In this document: positions 1 to 7,100 of the stretch, one piece after another
Position numbering within the stretch: position 1 is the first letter of the stretch
Layout: the number at the start of each line of letters is the position of its first letter
IMG/VR virus record: IMGVR_UViG_3300044701_003269
Span: 62,001-126,000 of that record
Length of the DNA stretch: 64,000 nucleotides
From: a virus
Strand: one strand, 5' to 3'
Translations under genes and position numbers: made by a program
Notes under the pieces: generated by a model
Databases searched by the model: none
The model's input: the letters and a program-made list of their open reading frames with translations, nothing else
What the model was told of the DNA's origin: nothing

Positions 1-1173
1 AATGTTGGTTGTAGGACTGATGTATTTTGGAGAGTAACTGGGGTTGCGGGAACTGTTTATACGCTAGTTGCAACCAAATTGTCTCTTGCTGGTTATGCAG
101 GAACCCTTCCAACAGTAGAATACTTTGATGGAAGCACAATCACATCTTATGATAATTTTGATATTTTTGGATTTGATTCAGAACCGGCATATGGAATCAA
201 ATATTATGACGAACCACTGACAGAAGACCTTGAAGATACTTTTGTTACAAGTTTTACTGGTATTATTGAGTCGGGATCATCCGAATTAATTACACTATCT
301 CCTGTAGGGTCTTCCTCAACAATTGGTATTTCCACATCTTCGGGCCAATTAGTCATCTCTTCAAAACAAGATGTTTTACCATCTTCAAGTAATATTATAG
401 GTATTGGAACCACTACTCTATCGAGATCTATTCTAGGAATATCTACAGAAACTCCTGTCACAACTCTGACACTTGACTCCATTGCAATTGGTGATGCATC
501 CGCTCCAGAATCTGATGGATCTTATGTTACTTTTACCGTCCTTTCTTCAGTATCAGATCTTAATATTGAATATTATGATTTACTTTCAGAAAAGGACCCA
601 TCTATTCCACAAATTATTGGCATTATTACTTCTGGCAATCTAGGTATAGGTGTTTCAATTCAATATGATAATTCTGGATTTGAACCAAATGTTATTGCTT
701 GGAATCCTGATGCTTTTGATCCTGATGCATTTGATGAAGAAAACCCCACCGTCACTACTTCTGAACCTGAAGTTGGTGCTGGTAATTTTTATTTCCCAGT
801 AGGATTTTCTTCTTATCCAATTACTTTAAGTGGTGAAAGAGTTTCGGTTGGATTTGTGACAACTGTAAATATTAGTCAAATTGCAGGTATTCTTTCGTCA
901 ACATCGCCTTGTCCCACTCAAGAAACTAATTTAACTAATGCAATCAATACATTAAACATTGCGAAGTCTGATATTGCATCTGGTATCAGCACTCTCAATT
1001 ATAAAATTGATGTGTCAAATACTTTTAGAGAACAACGCAAGGAAATTCAATCCGAAATTTGGACTCTAAGACAGCAAATTGCAGAATTCCGTGCAGATAT
1101 TATTAAATTTGATAAGGCCCTTAACTTCCTTGGCGTGTCAACGGTGACTGATATAATCTTAGAAACCCCTTGA
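1..1173 (+). CDS. Virion structural protein, 3' part (5' end outside window)
   Basis: The reading frame is open from base 1, so this is the C-terminal 390 residues of a longer protein. It is rich in Ser, Thr, Ile and Gly with short beta-strand-like repeats (GIGTTT, GISTET types), as is usual for cyanophage virion proteins. The last 80 or so residues change character to a charged, helical, probably coiled-coil segment (around EQRKEIQSEIWTLRQQ), which may be a trimerisation stem. Its stop codon overlaps the -35 box of the next promoter. I do not recognise a specific T4 homologue. The late-gene style and its position before a run of structural genes suggest a baseplate or neck-associated protein; this is inference. 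Confidence 0.75.
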   Translation, partial: NVGCRTDVFWRVTGVAGTVYTLVATKLSLAGYAGTLPTVEYFDGSTITSYDNFDIFGFDSEPAYGIKYYDEPLTEDLEDTFVTSFTGIIESGSSELITLSPVGSSSTIGISTSSGQLVISSKQDVLPSSSNIIGIGTTTLSRSILGISTETPVTTLTLDSIAIGDASAPESDGSYVTFTVLSSVSDLNIEYYDLLSEKDPSIPQIIGIITSGNLGIGVSIQYDNSGFEPNVIAWNPDAFDPDAFDEENPTVTTSEPEVGAGNFYFPVGFSSYPITLSGERVSVGFVTTVNISQIAGILSSTSPCPTQETNLTNAINTLNIAKSDIASGISTLNYKIDVSNTFREQRKEIQSEIWTLRQQIAEFRADIIKFDKALNFLGVSTVTDIILETP

Positions 1174-1198
1174 CACCGACCCCTGACGGTGGTATGAT
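1170..1198 (+). promoter_or_regulatory. Sigma70-type (early) promoter
   Basis: TTGACA (1170-1175), a 17-bp spacer and TATGAT (1193-1198). The -35 matches the consensus exactly and the -10 matches 5 of 6. It lies about 25 bp before the 60-aa gene at 1224 and marks a switch from a late structural gene to a small early-type gene. Confidence 0.8.
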
Positions 1199-1223
1199 AC
1201 TTGGGTAATCAACGGATGACCTA

Positions 1224-1406
1224 ATGCAAGACGAGTATCTCTCACGCTGCGTGGTGGACCCTATCAAGCGTACAGTGTATTTGTATTCCAATGAAGGGTC
1301 AGAGAAAGAAGTGGTATGCGATACCGTGGATGAGTTTATGAACGTGTTAGAGTTTGTTCGTGCTACAGTGGATGCAGAGACTCTCTCATACGCAAATCCA
1401 CTTTAG
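1224..1406 (+). CDS. Small conserved phage protein, 60 aa
   Basis: Sixty residues, acidic overall, with two short beta-like stretches (RTVYLYSN, EKEVVCD) followed by a helix (VDEFMNVLEFVRATVD). No catalytic motif, signal peptide or membrane segment. It follows a near-consensus sigma70 promoter at 1170-1198, so it is probably transcribed early by unmodified host RNA polymerase. There is only a weak ribosome-binding sequence before the ATG. Function unknown; I recognise the type (small cyanophage hypotheticals) but no named family. Confidence 0.7.
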   Translation: MQDEYLSRCVVDPIKRTVYLYSNEGSEKEVVCDTVDEFMNVLEFVRATVDAETLSYANPL

Positions 1407-1443
1407 CTTCCATTTTTGGTCGGAAAAAATCTTCCGGCAAATC

Positions 1444-1461
1444 AATCTTATTAGATTTTTT
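1444..1461 (+). terminator. Weak hairpin plus T-run
   Basis: A short inverted repeat AATCT/AGATT with a 4-nt loop is followed by a T-run, 40 bp after the 60-aa gene. A second hairpin, CGGAA/TTCCG (1421-1436), precedes it. Only a weak terminator is supported. Confidence 0.35.
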
Positions 1462-1480
1462 AGGTGGAATATTTATCCCC

Positions 1481-1490
1481 CATAAATAAT
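1481..1490 (+). promoter_or_regulatory. Late-promoter box (CATAAATAAT)
   Basis: Matches the T4-type late box seen throughout the window. It ends only 7 bp before the ATG of the homing endonuclease gene at 1498, so a transcript starting here would have almost no leader, unless translation begins at the second ATG (1510). Confidence 0.5.
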
Positions 1491-1497
1491 AATAGAT

Positions 1498-1926
1498 ATG
1501 AATAAACTTATGGATGATTTTAGTTGGTTAGTGGGAATTTTTGAAGGAGAAGGATGGTTCGGACTTAAAAAAAGAACATCTAAAATTCAAAACAAAACTT
1601 ATATCTACTATTATCCTCATATGTCTATTACTATGACGGATGAAGACATCATTAAACGTTTGAGTTCTATTCTAAAACACGAACACTATAGAACTTTCAC
1701 TCCTTCCGGAAAAAACGTAAAGGGTGAAAACTATAAAACAGCACATCGTTTATCAATCTGTGGACCTAAAGCAATGTATATTGCTGAAAAAATGGAACCT
1801 TTCTTATCTGAAAGAAGAAAGGAACAAATTAAATATGCTCGTGAAAATCAATCACGAAAAACAACATATAAAGAAGGATATACTCCGGTAGTTAAAAAAC
1901 AAACAAATTATGGTTTAATGTTTTAA
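1498..1926 (+). CDS. LAGLIDADG-type homing endonuclease (single motif)
   Basis: This 142-aa protein carries a LAGLIDADG-like signature at residues 10-21 (WLVGIFEGEGWF), with the acidic residue of the active site at E16 or E18. It is followed by strands that would form the DNA-binding saddle (PHMSITMTDEDII) and a basic tail. One motif in about 140 aa fits a homodimeric enzyme. Such free-standing enzymes cut an intronless or HEG-less allele and spread by recombination. It lies 190 bp upstream of a tRNA-Leu interrupted by a group I intron, making that tRNA the natural suspect for its target. The start could be M1 or M5. The assignment to the family is good; the target is inference. Confidence 0.85.
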   Translation: MNKLMDDFSWLVGIFEGEGWFGLKKRTSKIQNKTYIYYYPHMSITMTDEDIIKRLSSILKHEHYRTFTPSGKNVKGENYKTAHRLSICGPKAMYIAEKMEPFLSERRKEQIKYARENQSRKTTYKEGYTPVVKKQTNYGLMF

Positions 1927-1928
1927 AA

Positions 1929-2108
1929 ATGAGACCAGAAACAAGAGAATCGATGGAAATGCTGTTCGCAGCAAAATGGAATGTACCAACGGCAGCAAAG
2001 AACTGTAATCTTACCAACAAAGAAATGAAGATTACATTCAATGAATACTGCCGTTTACATCCTCCAACTTATGTTGTAGAATCAGGTAGTCAACTCAGTT
2101 TCTTCTGA
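1929..2108 (+). CDS. Small conserved protein, 59 aa
   Basis: A 59-codon reading frame (MRPETRESMEML...) starts 2 bp after the endonuclease stop and ends 8 bp before the tRNA-Leu. It has an amphipathic N-terminal helix and the segment WNVPTAAKNCNLTNKEMK, which resembles a short helix-turn-helix (AAKNCNLTNKEM), and it ends in SGSQLSFF. A role as a small DNA-binding protein is possible but not shown. Its tight placement between the homing endonuclease and the tRNA suggests all three are co-transcribed. Its coding character, with no internal stops and helical periodicity, supports a real gene. Confidence 0.6.
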   Translation: MRPETRESMEMLFAAKWNVPTAAKNCNLTNKEMKITFNEYCRLHPPTYVVESGSQLSFF

Positions 2109-2116
2109 GTTTTTAT

Positions 2117-2398
2117 GCGAGTATGGTGGAATCGGTAGACACACCAGACTTATGAAAATTGAGCCTCATTTGAGAAATCTTATGAGTGTAATTCCTCAAA
2201 TTCGGTGAAACCTGTAAAATGGCAATACCGAGCCAAGCATCGTAAGATGAAGGTGTAGAGACTAGACGGGGAACACCTAAACCGAAAGGTATGGTGAAGG
2301 TATAGTCCAGACCACAAACCGAAAGGGTAGTGAAAACTATAGTGGTACGAAAATCTGTTGGGCGTATGCCCGTGGGAGTTCAAGTCTCCCTACTCGCA
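2117..2398 (+). tRNA. trnL-UAA: tRNA-Leu(UAA), split by a group I intron
   Basis: Exon 1 is 2117-2151 and exon 2 is 2350-2398. The 7-bp acceptor stem is perfect (GCGAGTA 2117-2123 with TACTCGC 2391-2397), with discriminator A at 2398 and no encoded CCA. The D-stem is GTG/CAC, the variable arm is long (GGGCGTATGCCC), as in class II tRNAs, and the T-arm carries TTCAAGT. Joining the exons gives the anticodon loop CTTAAAA with anticodon TAA (Leu). The anticodon stem has one C-U mismatch at pair 27-43. The interruption lies between U34 and A35, the same site as the intron of cyanobacterial and plastid tRNA-Leu(UAA). Confidence 0.93.
2152..2349 (+). other. Group I (IC3-like) self-splicing intron in tRNA-Leu anticodon
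   Basis: The 198-nt insert begins after U34 and ends in G2349, as group I introns do. Exon CUU can pair with GAG at 2161-2163, giving the U.G wobble at the 5' splice site. P2: CTCAT 2165-2169 with ATGAG 2182-2186. P4: TTCGGT 2201-2206 with ACCGAG 2227-2232. Q-like element: GGCAATACCGAGCCAAGC at 2221-2238. R-like core: AGAGACTAGACGGGG from 2257. P7: GACTA 2260-2264 with TAGTC 2303-2307. GNRA-capped hairpins occur at 2281-2290 and 2328-2339. The Q, R and S elements closely resemble the Anabaena tRNA-Leu intron as I remember it, but this copy is shorter. It has no internal ORF. Confidence 0.92.
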
Positions 2399-2410
2399 CT
2401 GAGGTTTATC

Positions 2411-2421
2411 CTCTAAATACT
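2411..2421 (+). promoter_or_regulatory. Late-promoter box (CTCTAAATACT)
   Basis: A CTAAATACT variant of the late box, 13 bp after the tRNA-Leu and 23 bp before the ATG at 2444. Like many copies in the window it is followed by an A-rich run (CAAAAG). Confidence 0.55.
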
Positions 2422-2443
2422 CAAAAGTAATAGGAATATTACT

Positions 2444-2713
2444 ATGAAGTACAGAATTGATGCCGCTTATGTCTGGTACAATCGCGGAAGACAAATCGTT
2501 TTAATGTACTTTATAAATTCTATTCCTTTTACTTTTGACGAACTCCCTGACGAATCTTTATTTGACTTGGAGTTAATTGAATTAGCAGACAAAGAAAGAC
2601 GTTTTGAACCTGAAGACTTATATCAATCTTCTTATTACTTAATTTTAGAAGAATGCCACCCTTTGCTTTATGAGTTGGATTTAGAAAATCCAGAGTGTAT
2701 GCCTGCTGATTAA
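2444..2713 (+). CDS. Acidic conserved hypothetical protein, 89 aa
   Basis: This 89-aa acidic protein has an N-terminal beta-rich half (YRIDAAYVWYNRGRQIVLMYF) and a C-terminal half with many Glu, Asp and Leu. It has no recognisable motif, signal peptide or membrane segment. A late-type box lies 23 bp upstream and the start is preceded by AGGAAT. It ends 2 bp before tRNA-Thr, so the tRNA is probably processed from the same transcript. Function unknown. Confidence 0.7.
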   Translation: MKYRIDAAYVWYNRGRQIVLMYFINSIPFTFDELPDESLFDLELIELADKERRFEPEDLYQSSYYLILEECHPLLYELDLENPECMPAD

Positions 2714-2715
2714 AT

Positions 2716-2787
2716 GCCCTTGTAGCTCAGTGGTAGAGCAACGGTTTTGTAAACCGTTGGCCGTCTGTTCGAATCAGATCGGGGGCT
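2716..2787 (+). tRNA. trnT-UGU: tRNA-Thr(UGU)
   Basis: A complete 72-nt cloverleaf. The acceptor stem GCCCTTG pairs with CGGGGGC, including two G.U pairs, and the discriminator is T, as in cyanobacterial tRNA-Thr. The D-arm contains AGCTCAGTGGTAGAGC. The anticodon stem ACGGT/ACCGT encloses loop TTTGTAA with anticodon TGT. The T-loop is TTCGAAT. No CCA is encoded. Confidence 0.95.
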
Positions 2788-2808
2788 TTGAGTTCTATAA
2801 AACTCCAA

Positions 2809-2967
2809 ATGTCACTTATTTCACAACAAGACCGCCAAATGGTCATTGAAGCACTTGAGTATTATGTTTACGATATGGAAAAAAATAACTGCAACGATGC
2901 GGCAATTTATTCCTACAACACACTCCTTAACTGGATACGACTCGAACACTTCAAACATGAAAATTAA
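2809..2967 (+). CDS. Small helical protein, 52 aa
   Basis: A 52-codon frame (MSLISQQDRQMVIEALEYYVYDMEK...) begins 21 bp after tRNA-Thr. The predicted product is almost wholly helical: two amphipathic helices separated by NNCNDAAIYS. It overlaps the next gene by 11 bp (ATG at 2957), which suggests translational coupling. No family recognised. Confidence 0.6.
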   Translation: MSLISQQDRQMVIEALEYYVYDMEKNNCNDAAIYSYNTLLNWIRLEHFKHEN

Positions 2968-3130
2968 TCTTTGGTATTGTGATGGGATGAAGCAATGGCG
3001 GTGGACACTGACTGATTCTTCACGCCCTATTAGCAGACAAGAATCTGGTCAAAGACCTTTTCTTCGTGATGCTATGAACGATGTAGCAAATACCGTAGAA
3101 TATATGTTAGAATGCAAACAAAGTGAGTAG
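2957..3130 (+). CDS. Small basic-aromatic protein, 57 aa
   Basis: The frame is open from further upstream, but the ATG at 2957 is preferred because it overlaps the previous stop region by 11 bp, like the coupled genes elsewhere, and gives a compact start (MKINLWYCDGMKQWRWTL). The product has 57 aa, an N-terminal beta-hairpin rich in Trp and a helical end (DAMNDVANTVEYMLE). No motif is recognised. It is followed within 10 bp by the Mom-like gene, probably in one operon. Confidence 0.6.
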   Translation: MKINLWYCDGMKQWRWTLTDSSRPISRQESGQRPFLRDAMNDVANTVEYMLECKQSE

Positions 3131-3140
3131 AAATACTTAG

Positions 3141-3761
3141 ATGAAATCAGATTTTTATATAGATAGGGTAGGTAAAGAAGAAATAAAAGAACTTCTTTAT
3201 ACCTATCATTATCTTAAAGACGAATCTAAAGATTTCAAATCGCATTTCAACTATGGGCTTTTCAGATCCTCAGTTTCTGATATTCTTAGGGTTGGTGGGT
3301 GCTTGGGCACTTGTATCTTTACTGGGTTACCAGTCCCCGAAATAGCAGTAGGTGCGTTTGGTTTAGAAAGAAACCAACAAGAAGGTATATACGAACTCTC
3401 AAGACTTTGTATACATCCCCTTATTCAAAAAGAAGAATATAACATCACATCTTGGTTCGTTAGTCGTTGCATAAGGAGATTTAAAAAAGATGCCCGCGTT
3501 CGTGCTATTCTTAGTTACGCTGACAATAATCAGCACTCTGGAATTATATACAGAGCTTGTAATTTTCAATACTATGGTTTGACTGATAAGAAATCGGACT
3601 TCTGGATAAAGCAATCTGATGGTTCCTTCATAAAACATTCAAGAGGTCCAATTAAAGGATTAGAAGGTGAATGGAGAGATCGTAGTCGTAAACATAGATA
3701 CCTGATGATATTTGATAAGGAACTGAAGAAAAGGTTGACGTGGGAAGAGAAATCGTGGTAA
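3141..3761 (+). CDS. Mom-like DNA modification acyltransferase (GNAT fold)
   Basis: This 206-aa protein resembles Mu Mom and related phage proteins, GNAT-like enzymes needed for N6-carbamoylmethyl-adenine modification of DNA, which protects against restriction. Visible hallmarks are ELSRLC at 85-90, the SWFVSRCIR helix at 104-112, SYAD at 125-128, HSG at 132-134 and YRACNF at 137-142, all in the expected order for the family. The C-terminus is basic (KHRYLMIFDKELKKR), consistent with nucleic-acid contact. The gene lies 10 bp after a small coupled gene and is closed by a strong terminator. The family call is by motif memory; the chemical modification made here is not shown. Confidence 0.75.
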   Translation: MKSDFYIDRVGKEEIKELLYTYHYLKDESKDFKSHFNYGLFRSSVSDILRVGGCLGTCIFTGLPVPEIAVGAFGLERNQQEGIYELSRLCIHPLIQKEEYNITSWFVSRCIRRFKKDARVRAILSYADNNQHSGIIYRACNFQYYGLTDKKSDFWIKQSDGSFIKHSRGPIKGLEGEWRDRSRKHRYLMIFDKELKKRLTWEEKSW

Positions 3762-3804
3762 AATAAAAAAGGTGATACTAAACCAAACCCCTTCCGTGTG
3801 ACTT

Positions 3805-3827
3805 GAAAACCTCCCCTGGAGGTTTTC
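3805..3827 (+). terminator. Rho-independent-type terminator
   Basis: A 10-bp perfect stem, GAAAACCTCC with GGAGGTTTTC, has a 3-nt loop (CCT) and a T-rich 3' arm. It lies 44 bp after the Mom-like gene. The late box for the next gene follows 3 bp later. Confidence 0.85.
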
Positions 3828-3830
3828 TTG

Positions 3831-3841
3831 TAATAAATACT
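3831..3841 (+). promoter_or_regulatory. Late-promoter box (TAATAAATACT)
   Basis: The box directly abuts the terminator at 3805-3827 and lies 18 bp before the ATG at 3860. It is followed by CAAAAC, like the other copies. Confidence 0.65.
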
Positions 3842-3859
3842 CAAAACTTATTATTAGGT

Positions 3860-4060
3860 ATGACTGAACAACAAAATCATCTTTTTCAAATTGTCGAGCA
3901 ACAAAAACAAATTATTAATGAGATTAATATTCTTAACGGTCAATTAAATTCAAAAAAAGAGCATCTATATAAACTCCAAGGTGCAATTGAATATCTTGAA
4001 GGAATTGGAGTTTCTCTTCCAGAATCAGATACTGAGATTGAAGAAAGTATTGAAGATTAA
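3860..4060 (+). CDS. Small coiled-coil protein, 66 aa
   Basis: The ATG at 3860 is chosen because an upstream in-frame TTG lies inside the preceding terminator hairpin. The 66-aa product begins MTEQQNHLFQIVEQQKQI and is a near-continuous heptad-patterned helix rich in Gln, Glu and Leu, ending in an acidic tail (ESDTEIEESIED). It sits alone between two strong terminators with its own late box, so it is a monocistronic late gene. A role as a chaperone or small structural coil for the giant protein that follows is plausible but unproven. A similar small coiled-coil gene occurs at 15956. Confidence 0.8.
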   Translation: MTEQQNHLFQIVEQQKQIINEINILNGQLNSKKEHLYKLQGAIEYLEGIGVSLPESDTEIEESIED

Positions 4061-4064
4061 AAAT

Positions 4065-4094
4065 AAAAACCTCCAGGTGCCTGGAGGTTTTTTT
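4065..4094 (+). terminator. Strong intrinsic terminator
   Basis: The stem AAAAACCTCCAG pairs with CTGGAGGTTTTT around a short loop and is followed by a T-run. It shares the ACCTCC/GGAGGT core with the terminator at 3805. Confidence 0.88.
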
Positions 4095-4097
4095 AAT

Positions 4098-4108
4098 GGA
4101 TAAATAAT
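4098..4108 (+). promoter_or_regulatory. Late-promoter box (GGATAAATAAT)
   Basis: This box lies just after the terminator at 4065-4094 and 27 bp before the start of the 1819-aa gene. Confidence 0.6.
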
Positions 4109-4135
4109 CTATAACAGAACTTATAAAAGAATAAG

Positions 4136-7100
4136 ATGGGATTAAGTCGTCTTGATAATTTCCTAAAGAATACACGAGGAGAGATTTTATATGTAGATCC
4201 TTCAAGTGCTGACTCTACTGATTCTATAGAAAATCGTGGAAATAGTTTAACCAGACCTTTTAAAACTATTCAACGTGCATTTATAGAAGCAGCTAGGTTT
4301 TCATATCAGCGTGGATTAGATAATGATAGGTTTGGCAAAACAACTATCATGCTCTACCCAGGAGAGCACATAATTGATAATAGACCAGGATGGATTCCAA
4401 TTTCTACTAACGGAGGAACCTTCCAAACAAGATCTGGCGATATTGAAACAGACTTCCAAGAATTTGATCGCGCAACAAATTTTGATATTAATTCCGAAAA
4501 TAACGTTCTTTATAAGTTCAATAGTATCCACGGTGGTGTAATTGTTCCTCGTGGAACATCTCTTGTTGGTATTGATTTAAGAAAAACAAAAATAAGACCA
4601 AAATATATTCCAGACCCAGTTAATTCAAATATTGAAAGATCTGCAATTTTTAGACTTACTGGTATCTGCTATATGTGGCAGTTCAGTATTCTTGACGCAG
4701 ACCCAAATGGTTCTTGCTTCAAAGATTATACAAGCAACTCTTTTGTTCCTAATTTTTCTCACCATAAGTTAACTGCATTTGAATATGCAGATGGTGTAAA
4801 CAACATTAATATTGATGACAATTTCTTAACCTATTCTGCAGAAAAAACAGACCTTGACATATACTATGAAAAAATTGGAATTGCATATGGTCCTTCAAGT
4901 GGCAGAGAAATTCTTCCAGAAACCATCAGTTCTCCTCTCGATATTCAACCAAAAATTGATGAGTTCCGTATTGTTGGTTCAAAAGGTGGTGATGTTGGAA
5001 TTACTAGTATTAAAGCTGGTAATGGAATAATTCCGACGACTACTGTTACAGTCACTCTAGAAGAAAATGATCTTGGTTTAGATGTTGATACTCCTATTCG
5101 TATTGAAGGAATTAATGCTTCTGGATATGACGGCCAATTTGTTGTCAGTGAAGTTGTAAGTTCTACAGAAATTAAATATCAAGTATCTAATCCGCCAGTA
5201 GAAGCACTTCCTGCAGTTACTGGATCAACCCTTAACATTTCAGTTGATACCGTTACTTCGGCATCTCCATATGTGTTTAATATTTCTATGCGTTCTGTTT
5301 ATGGAATGTGTGGTCTTCATGCAGATGGAAATAAGGCTAATGGATTTAAATCCATGGTCGTTGCACAATTTACTGGTATCGGACTTCAAAAAGATGATAA
5401 TGCATTTGTAAAGTATAATTCAACATCTGGTCTCTATGAAGATAGCACTGTAAGTGGCAATGAGAATATTCATACAGATTCTAGAGCAAGATTTAAACCA
5501 GATTATGAAAACTACCATATTAAGTGCTCCAATGAAGGATTTATTCAGGTAGTTTCTGTTTTTGCTATTGGTTATGCAAATCACTTCCTTGCAGAAACTG
5601 GTGGTGATTTATCAATTACTAACTCCAACTCCAACTTTGGTGCAAAAGCACTAGTATCTTCTGGATTTAGATTAAATGCATTTCCAAAAGACGATGTTGG
5701 CTATATAACTCATATTATTCCACCAAAAGAATATGAACCTACAGAAACAACATTAGAATTTTCTGCTATTGATATTGCAAAAACAGTTGGAATTGCGTCA
5801 ACAAATCGTTTATATCTCTATGAAGAAACTAATCGTTGGATTCCCCCAGATAATGTTCTCGAAGGTTATAGAATAGGTGCTAAACCAGGCGACACTTTAA
5901 ATGTATTGCTATCTCAATCTGGAATTACAACTCAGTTTTCGGCAAGAATTATTATGCCAGATACTGAATTTAGTGGAAATGAAATAACCGCAGAAAAATC
6001 ATATAGAGTTAGCACTTCTGGAGGTTCTAATAGTATTTCTAGTAATATTATTACACTAACAACTTCACATTCATTGAATGATGGCGAAACTGTAAGAGTA
6101 TTGAGCAATAATGGCCAACTTCCTGATGGAATAGTTCCAAATCACGTATACTATGCAATTACTACAGGATTATCTGCTAACCAGTTAAAGATAGCACAAA
6201 GTTTGAATGATGCTTTAGATGGTTCGGAAGTTAGTATTAATAATAAAGGCGGTGTTTTAACGGTTGTAAGTAGAGTATCTGACAAGCACACTGGTGATGT
6301 CGGACACCCTATTCAATGGGATAGTACTGAGGGTCAATGGTATATTAATGTTGCAACTGCTTCGAGTGAGAATTCAATATATTCAAATATAATTGGGTTT
6401 GGAACAACCGGTTTAGGTGATGCATCCTCAAGAACTTTTATTAATCGTCAGTATGATGCAAGAATACTGGATGATTCAATCTATAGGGTTCGTTATGTAA
6501 TTCCAAAAGATTCTCCAGAAACTGCAAGACCTCCTTCAGATGGATTCATTATACAGGAATCAAATTCTACGATTGGAAATACTAATACTGAAATTGCCTA
6601 TCAATTTAATCCATCATCAGTCACACTTTCAAATGTTACTGATCTAAGAAACCAAAAAATAATTGCAAATGCAACTTGGGATGGAACTCAAGCAAATATT
6701 ATTACAGAAATTCCTCACAAATTGCAAGTGGGTTCTGAAGTTAAAATTTTAAATGTTGCAAGCACAGGCAATTTAGCTGGAGCTGCGAATTCTGCATATA
6801 ATGGAACTTTTACCGTAGCGGGAATTAGTAGTTCAAAACACTTTAGTTATGCTCTTGCAAATGATCCTGGAACATTTACAAACGATGTCTCCAGTCGCAC
6901 TTCTTCACTTCCTTACTATCAAAGAAAGAGATATAATACGACTTATGTAATTTACAAGACTAAAGAAATTAAAAGATATATTAAGAACGAACAGGATGGT
7001 ATATATCATTTAACTCTTCTGAATGCATCAAATTCTCCAAATGTTGCTCCATTTGATAATGTCAGACTTATACAACCTATTGTTAATCTTTATCCCCAAT

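Noticed and set aside
2180-2383. 67-aa minus-strand reading frame across the tRNA-Leu intron
   Set aside because: It is wholly inside the intron and tRNA exon, whose structure explains the sequence; composition is not protein-like.
3572-3844. 90-aa minus-strand frame opposite the Mom-like gene
   Set aside because: It runs over the gene end and the terminator hairpin, and codon pattern follows the plus-strand frame.
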